A DNA stretch of 5,040 bases, from the NCBI GenBank assembly GCA_007121175.1, contig SKMG01000026.1, positions 1 through 5,040 of the forward strand. The letters run 5' to 3'. The notes beneath the pieces are model-generated. The model saw nothing but the letters and a program-made list of their open reading frames with translations. It was not told where the DNA came from and did no database searches. Position 1 is the stretch's first letter, and every line of letters starts with the position of its first letter. Source of the stretch: Trueperaceae bacterium. GTDB lineage: Bacteria; Deinococcota; Deinococci; Deinococcales; Trueperaceae. The position numbers and the translations under genes are program-made. Shown here piece by piece: positions 1 through 5,040 of the stretch.

Positions 1-1853
<1,853 letters not shown>

Positions 1854-1859
1854 CGGACC

Positions 1860-1865
1860 ATGCTA
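1860..1865 (-). promoter_or_regulatory. Candidate -10 box of uvrB (leaderless promoter)
   Basis: On the minus strand the hexamer TAGCAT (fits TANNNT) is followed by six bases and then the uvrB ATG. Transcription would begin at or within a base or two of the start codon. The box overlaps the in-frame TAG that closes the upstream reading frame. No good -35 hexamer is visible at 16-18 bases. This is a pattern match, not proof. Confidence 0.5.
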
Positions 1866-1872
1866 GCCCGTG

Positions 1873-1887
1873 TGCATGGCTGCATGG
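1873..1887 (+). repeat. Short direct repeat TGCATGG in the divergent control region
   Basis: TGCATGG occurs at 1873-1879 and again at 1881-1887, one base apart, so the two copies sit on an 8-base period. It lies midway between the outward-facing uvrB and osmC -10 boxes, where a shared regulator could bind. Seven-base repeats can arise by chance, so an operator role is only a suggestion. Confidence 0.3.
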
Positions 1888-1905
1888 GTCGCCGCACCGC
1901 CGCGG

Positions 1906-1911
1906 TAGCAT
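1906..1911 (+). promoter_or_regulatory. Candidate -10 box of osmC
   Basis: TAGCAT on the plus strand is the same hexamer used as the candidate uvrB -10 on the other strand. It would place the transcript start near 1918 and give osmC a leader of about 30-35 bases containing its Shine-Dalgarno. No convincing -35 is visible. The only TA dinucleotides in the whole 98-base gap are in these two boxes. Confidence 0.45.
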
Positions 1912-1937
1912 GACGCCCTCGTTCGGCACACCACCTC

Positions 1938-1944
1938 GAGGAGG
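1938..1944 (+). promoter_or_regulatory. Strong Shine-Dalgarno of osmC
   Basis: GAGGAGG is followed by 7 bases and then ATG at 1952. This near-ideal site decides the osmC start against the upstream ATG at 1832, which lies inside uvrB on the opposite strand. It contrasts with uvrB and the ABC exporter, which have no such site. Confidence 0.9.
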
Positions 1945-1951
1945 TTTCACC

Positions 1952-2377
1952 ATGCCCGTACGCAAGAGCACCGGTACCTGGCGCGGCTCGCTCAAGGAAG
2001 GCGACGGTTCGATCAGGCTCGGCAGCGGCGCCTTCGAGGGGCCGTACTCGTTCGCTTCGCGCTTCGAGGAGGGAACGGGCACCAATCCCGACGAGTTGGT
2101 GGCGGCCGCCCATGCCGGCTGCTTCTCGATGCAGCTCGCTGCGAGCCTCACCGAGGCCGGCTTCGTGCCGGCGGAGGTGCAGACCGAGGCGAACGTCCAC
2201 CTCGGTCGCGACGACGGCAAGGCCGCGATCACCAAGATCGTGCTGGTGTGCCGCGCTCAGGTCGCGGCCGTGGAGCCGGAGGTCTTCGCAGAGCACGCCG
2301 AAGCGGCCAAGAACGGCTGCATCATCTCGCGGGCGCTGTCGGCGGTACCGATCGAGCTCGACGCGCAATTGGTGTAG
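1952..2377 (+). CDS. osmC: OsmC-type organic hydroperoxide peroxidase
   Basis: OsmC proteins are cytoplasmic homodimeric thiol peroxidases that reduce organic hydroperoxides using a reactive cysteine pair; in many bacteria they are induced by osmotic or stationary-phase stress. The 141-residue product matches the usual family length. Key residues are present: Arg37 in SFASRFEEG, Glu48 in TNPDELVAAAH, peroxidatic Cys57 in HAGCFSMQLAASL, and resolving Cys123 in KNGCIISRAL. The TNPDELVAAAHAGCFSM block and the N-terminal GTWRGSLKEGDGSI region resemble E. coli OsmC rather than Ohr. A further cysteine, Cys100, lies in the central strand region and is not one of the catalytic pair. The start at 1952 is set by the GAGGAGG site 7 bases upstream and by family alignment; a 40-codon upstream extension is rejected. 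It is divergent from uvrB and convergent with the ABC exporter. The last 15 codons plus a few bases are repeated just downstream at 2398-2446. Confidence 0.96.
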   Translation: MPVRKSTGTWRGSLKEGDGSIRLGSGAFEGPYSFASRFEEGTGTNPDELVAAAHAGCFSMQLAASLTEAGFVPAEVQTEANVHLGRDDGKAAITKIVLVCRAQVAAVEPEVFAEHAEAAKNGCIISRALSAVPIELDAQLV

Positions 2378-2381
2378 ACCG
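2333..2381 (+). repeat. Direct repeat copy 1: 3' end of osmC
   Basis: These 49 bases cover the last part of osmC (ALSAVPIELDAQLV), its TAG stop and 4 bases beyond. They recur at 2398-2446, offset by 65 bases, with 47 of 49 identical. The differences are A2347 versus G2412 and T2369 versus C2434. Identity breaks off sharply on both sides. Confidence 0.97.
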
Positions 2382-2385
2382 GTAG

Positions 2386-2410
2386 CCGCCAGCGCCCGCG
2401 CTGTCGGCGG
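2386..2410. terminator. GC-rich hairpin between convergent osmC and ABC exporter
   Basis: CCGCC (2386-2390) pairs with GGCGG (2406-2410), and the inner AGCGC (2391-2395) pairs with GCGCT (2398-2402). A three-base bulge (2403-2405) and a 2-base loop remain, so the top pair probably opens. It sits 9 bases after the osmC stop, where a terminator is expected, and could act on both strands. No U-tract follows in either direction, so it is only a possible terminator or mRNA 3' end stabiliser. Its right arm lies in the duplicated osmC tail. Confidence 0.4.
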
Positions 2411-2446
2411 TGCCGATCGAGCTCGACGCGCAACTGGTGTAGACCG
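2398..2446 (+). pseudogene. Direct repeat copy 2: remnant of an osmC 3' end
   Basis: This is a second copy of the osmC tail lying after the osmC stop and ending two bases before the ABC exporter stop codon. Read in the frame of the ancestral gene it encodes the same residues (ALSAVPIELDAQLV then TAG): its two differences are GTA to GTG (Val) and TTG to CTG (Leu), both synonymous and both toward the GC-rich codon. It has no start and is not expected to be translated. It is either a remnant of a diverged osmC allele left by recombination, a local tandem duplication, or an assembly join between strain variants. Confidence 0.8.
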
Positions 2447-2448
2447 CT

Positions 2449-4326
2449 TCAGGCCGGCTGCTGCGCGCTGCGGAACTGCGTTTCGAAGAGGTCGCGGTAG
2501 AGGCCGCCGGTGGCCAGCAGCGCTCGGTGATCGCCGGTCTGCACCACCTTGCCGCGCTCGAGCACCACGATGCGGTCGGCGCTGATGACCGTCGAGAGCC
2601 GGTGCGCGATGACGAAGGTCGTGCGCCCGCGCATGAGGCGCTCGAGCGCGATCTGCACGAGCGCCTCGGACTCGGAGTCGAGCGAGGAGGTGGCCTCGTC
2701 GAGGATCAGCACGCGAGGGTCCTTCAGCAGTGCGCGGGCGATGGCGATGCGTTGGCGTTGGCCGCCGGAAAGCGTGACGCCGCGCTCACCGACGAGCGTG
2801 TCGTAGCCCTCGGGGAACTCGCGGATGAAGCCGTCGGCGTTCGCTGCCGTGGCGGCCGCGACCACGGCCTCGTGGCTGGCTGCGGGGACCGCGTAGCGGA
2901 CGTTGTCGCGGATCGTACCGGAGAACAGCAGGCTCTCCTGCGGCACGATGCCGACATGACGCCGCAGCCCGTCCGTGGCGAGCTCGCGCAGGTCGATGCC
3001 GTCCATCAGGATGCGTCCTTGCTGCGGGTCGAAGAAGCGCGGGATCAGCGTCACGAGGGTGGTCTTGCCGGCGCCGGAAGGGCCGACCAGCGCTACGACC
3101 TCGCCTGGCGAGACGTGCAGGTCGATGCCATCGAGCACCCACTCGTCGCCGCGGTCGCCGTAGCGGAAGCGCACGGCCTCGAAGCGCACCTCGCCTCGCA
3201 CGTCGCGCCAGGGGCGTGGCGAAGCGGGCTCGGGGAGATCGCTGCTGGTGCTCAGGAGCTCGAAGATGCGCTTGGAGGCGCCGATCGCCTCCTGGATCTG
3301 GCTGTAGAGGCCGGTGAAGGTGCCGATCGAGCCGGCGACGATCACCGTGAGCAGCAAGAAGGTGATCAGCGTGCCGGGCGCCAGCGTGCCGGCGAGGGCT
3401 TGCTGACCGCCGTACCAGAGCACCACGCCGATGCCCGAGAACATCGCCAGGATCACCGTGGGGATGAAGAACGCGCGCACCCGAGCGCGCCGCACGGCCG
3501 AGACGAACGACGTGTCGATGGCGCGCGCATAGCGTGCGGCTTCGTACGACTCGGCGGTGAACGACTGCACGATGCGTATGCCGACCAGGGCCTCCTCGGC
3601 ATTGGCGTTCGCCGCGGCGACCTCGTCCTGGAATGCCGTGCTGAGGCGCCGCAGGCGGCGGCCGAAGACGGCGGTGGCGACGATCACGGCCGGTAGGATC
3701 GCCAGCATCACCAGCGTGAGCTGAGGGCTGATCACGAACAGCACGGTCACGCCAGCGAAGAGCGAGACGCCCTGGTTGACGAACTGGGCGACCGCCTGAG
3801 ACACCGCGGCCTGCACCGTCGAGACGTCACTGGTGAGGCGCGAGGTGATCTCGCCCGTCTTGCGGCGCTCGAAGAAGTGCAGCGACAGGCCGAGTACGTG
3901 CTCGAAGAGGCGCTTGCGCAGGTCGGCCACCACCGCCTCGCCGACGTAGCCGAGCTGGTAGACGCGCACGTAGTTGAAGAAGGCCTGTACCAGGAAGACG
4001 GCTGCCAGCACCAGTCCGATACGGTTGAGCGCGCCGGGCGTCGCCTCACCAGCGGCGCCCGCCACCGCGCCGCCAGCTGCGCCGGCATCAGCGCCGACAC
4101 CCTGCAGCAAGCTGTCGAGACCCCCTTCGACCCGGACGCCGAAGGCGGTGTTGAACAGGTCGCCGACGATGACCGGGAACGCCACCCCGAGCAGGGCGGC
4201 GACGCCGGAGGCCGCGACGCCCAGCCAGAGGCGGGTCCGGTACGGGCGCGTGACGCCCCAGAGGCGCTGGAGTTGGCGCCAGTCGAAGCTCGCGTCGGGG
4301 TCATCAGCCCGCCCTCGGTGGCGCAT
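2449..4326 (-). CDS. ABC exporter half-transporter (membrane domain fused to ATPase), MsbA/LmrA-like
   Basis: This is an inner-membrane ATP-driven exporter of the ABCB/MsbA type that works as a dimer; the substrate (lipid, drug or peptide) cannot be told from sequence. The 625-residue product has six membrane segments at about residues 33-57, 102-122, 178-199, 201-222, 283-305 and 315-335, then a complete ATPase domain. Visible ATPase motifs are A-loop Tyr389, Walker A GPSGAGKT (415-422), Q-loop Gln463, signature LSGGQ (519-523), Walker B VLILDE (539-544) with catalytic Glu544, D-loop SSLD (547-550) and switch His575. All are intact, so it should be active as a homodimer, although a separate partner is possible. 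The first external loop carries a Gly/Ala-rich stretch (about 78-95). The start at ATG 4326 is chosen because MRHRG leads directly into the conserved N-terminus (WRQLQRLWGVTRPYR). A 59-codon upstream extension overlaps the preceding gene and has no family character. No Shine-Dalgarno is seen; TACACT ends five bases upstream. Confidence 0.95.
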   Translation of the reverse strand: MRHRGRADDPDASFDWRQLQRLWGVTRPYRTRLWLGVAASGVAALLGVAFPVIVGDLFNTAFGVRVEGGLDSLLQGVGADAGAAGGAVAGAAGEATPGALNRIGLVLAAVFLVQAFFNYVRVYQLGYVGEAVVADLRKRLFEHVLGLSLHFFERRKTGEITSRLTSDVSTVQAAVSQAVAQFVNQGVSLFAGVTVLFVISPQLTLVMLAILPAVIVATAVFGRRLRRLSTAFQDEVAAANANAEEALVGIRIVQSFTAESYEAARYARAIDTSFVSAVRRARVRAFFIPTVILAMFSGIGVVLWYGGQQALAGTLAPGTLITFLLLTVIVAGSIGTFTGLYSQIQEAIGASKRIFELLSTSSDLPEPASPRPWRDVRGEVRFEAVRFRYGDRGDEWVLDGIDLHVSPGEVVALVGPSGAGKTTLVTLIPRFFDPQQGRILMDGIDLRELATDGLRRHVGIVPQESLLFSGTIRDNVRYAVPAASHEAVVAAATAANADGFIREFPEGYDTLVGERGVTLSGGQRQRIAIARALLKDPRVLILDEATSSLDSESEALVQIALERLMRGRTTFVIAHRLSTVISADRIVVLERGKVVQTGDHRALLATGGLYRDLFETQFRSAQQPA

Positions 4327-4331
4327 GCGGC

Positions 4332-4337
4332 AGTGTA
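4332..4337 (-). promoter_or_regulatory. Candidate -10 box of the ABC exporter (leaderless promoter)
   Basis: On the minus strand TACACT (fits TANNNT) is followed by GCCGC and then the exporter ATG. It contains the only TA dinucleotide in the 127-base gap between the EAL-like gene and the exporter. The spacing resembles that of uvrB and would give a transcript starting at or next to the ATG. No clear -35 is seen. Confidence 0.45.
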
Positions 4338-4399
4338 CCGGAGCGGCGGCGTCATCGAGGGTGCGCTGCGGACGCGCCGGCGAGGCGGGGCACGCAACC

Positions 4400-4425
4400 C
4401 GAGCCAGCAGGCTGAAGCCGGCTCG
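4400..4425 (-). terminator. Candidate terminator hairpin after the EAL-like gene
   Basis: In the minus-strand transcript CGAGCCGGC (4425-4417) pairs with GCTGGCTCG (4408-4400) in a 9-pair stem with one G-U wobble and an 8-base loop. It begins 28 bases after the EAL-like stop codon. On the plus strand the wobble becomes an A-C mismatch, which favours a role in minus-strand RNA. No U-tract follows, so factor-independent termination is uncertain. Confidence 0.45.
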
Positions 4426-4453
4426 CCGAACCAGCTGGTGGTGCAGCGGGTGC

Positions 4454-5040
4454 TCAGAACAACGCCGGCTCCGAGCGCCGCGCGATGAGCGCCAGCACTT
4501 CATCGGGCTCGACGGGAGAGCCCAGCAGGAAGCCCTGGAGCCGCGCGCAGCCGAGCTCGGTCATGACACGTCGCTGGGCTTCGGTCTCGACGCCTACCGC
4601 CACGACTTCGGCGCCTCGCGCATGCGCCAGGGTGATGAGCGATCGCGCGCCGTCCAGGGCGCGCCCGTCAACCGAGGCGTGGGCGACCAAACGGGGACCG
4701 AGCTTGATGAGATCGAAGGGGAGCTCGATCAGCGGCGCGAGCAGCGTGTCGGTCACGTCGATCCGGTCGAGAGCCACGCGCACGCCCCGCGCTCGGAGAC
4801 CGTCCAGGATCGACCGTAGCTTAGAGATGTCGTCGAAGGGCCCGCTGGCCGCGACCTCGAGCTCGAGGCGTCGCGGATCGAGCATGCCGGCGTCGAGCGC
4901 GGCAACGATCGTCGAGAGGAAGCCGGTGCGCAGCAGCAGGCCGGCCCGCGCGTTGTAGCCCAGCTGCAGCGGCCTGGTGTGGACGTCGCTGAGGCGCTGC
5001 AGCTGCAGGCACGACGCTTCGAAGCTCCAGTCGAGGCAAC
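4454..5040 (-). CDS. Degenerate EAL-domain protein (c-di-GMP phosphodiesterase-like), C-terminal part
   Basis: The frame is open from the right edge, and 194 residues are visible before TGA at 4456-4454. They match the second half of an EAL domain, the cyclic-di-GMP phosphodiesterase fold: LGYNARAG in place of vsVNlS, LELEVAAS in place of LELEiTES, VALDRIDVTDTLL in place of ialDDFGTGyssL, LPFDLIKLGPRLV in place of LP.d.lKIDrsFv, VVAVGVETEAQ in place of vvAEGVETeaQ, and LGCARLQGFLLGSP in place of GC...QGYlfskP. The second Asp of DDFGTG, the Asp of KID and the first Glu of AEGVE are all lost, while the Asn, Lys, second Glu of AEGVET and Gln are kept. Those acidic positions bind the catalytic metals or activate water, so hydrolysis is unlikely; a c-di-GMP-binding or protein-binding role is more likely. 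The EAL signature itself and any N-terminal sensor or GGDEF domain lie beyond the window. The start is not visible. The exporter follows 127 bases downstream on the same strand. Confidence 0.88.
   Translation of the reverse strand, partial: CLDWSFEASCLQLQRLSDVHTRPLQLGYNARAGLLLRTGFLSTIVAALDAGMLDPRRLELEVAASGPFDDISKLRSILDGLRARGVRVALDRIDVTDTLLAPLIELPFDLIKLGPRLVAHASVDGRALDGARSLITLAHARGAEVVAVGVETEAQRRVMTELGCARLQGFLLGSPVEPDEVLALIARRSEPALF

Noticed and set aside
1859..1861. ATG on the minus strand eight bases upstream of the uvrB start
   Set aside because: It is out of frame with uvrB and overlaps the candidate -10 box.
2352..2361. Palindrome TCGAGCTCGA in the osmC tail (also in copy 2)
   Set aside because: It encodes conserved residues IELD in osmC and is a likely by-product of GC-rich codons rather than a binding site.
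2527..3696. 389-codon open frame on the plus strand
   Set aside because: It is antisense to the ATPase and membrane domains of the exporter, whose motifs are all intact; no recognisable domain.
4327..4503. 59-codon N-terminal extension of the exporter to ATG 4503
   Set aside because: It overlaps the end of the EAL-like gene, covers a terminator-like hairpin, and has Arg/Ser/Pro-rich sequence unlike any exporter N-terminus.
3877..4819. Overlapping plus-strand open frames over the exporter start and EAL-like gene
   Set aside because: They run antisense to the supported genes and have low-complexity shadow composition and no ribosome site.
4997..5008. CTGCAGCTGCAG tandem hexamer
   Set aside because: Two CTGCAG units encode Leu-Gln in the EAL-like gene; too short to count as a repeat element.

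Overview
This is a GC-rich bacterial window carrying four protein-coding genes, packed tightly with no gap over 130 bases. Three are on the minus strand and one on the plus strand. No RNA gene, insertion sequence, CRISPR array or phage gene is visible. UvrB carries sequence blocks that, from memory of the family, look most like the Thermus/Deinococcus version (for example [31 protein letters not shown] and [17 protein letters not shown]). Two genes also have start regions that fit leaderless transcription, which is common in Deinococcus. A GC-rich member of the Deinococcota (for instance a Truepera-like lineage) is therefore my best guess, but it is an inference from one protein and two promoters.

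Layout: positions 1-1853 (minus) hold uvrB, the damage-recognition helicase of nucleotide excision repair, cut by the left edge so its C-terminal UvrC-binding end is missing. Positions 1854-1951 are a 98-base divergent promoter region with an outward-facing TAGCAT box on each strand. Positions 1952-2377 (plus) hold osmC, a thiol peroxidase with a strong Shine-Dalgarno. Positions 2378-2448 lie between convergent genes and contain a second, nearly identical copy of the last 49 bases of the osmC region, plus a GC-rich hairpin. Positions 2449-4326 (minus) hold a complete ABC exporter half-transporter (fused membrane and ATPase domains). Positions 4327-4453 are a gap with a candidate terminator hairpin and a candidate leaderless promoter. 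Positions 4454-5040 (minus) hold the C-terminal part of an EAL-domain protein whose metal-binding residues are largely lost, so it is probably not an active c-di-GMP phosphodiesterase.

The genes do not form one pathway. uvrB and osmC share a divergent control region and are both stress-defence genes (DNA damage and peroxide), so coordinated expression is conceivable. The EAL-like gene lies upstream of the exporter on the same strand, but the hairpin and separate promoter suggest independent transcription. I see no clear new multi-gene system. The items most worth a second look are the duplicated osmC tail, the leaderless starts with the mirrored divergent promoter, and the degenerate EAL domain.
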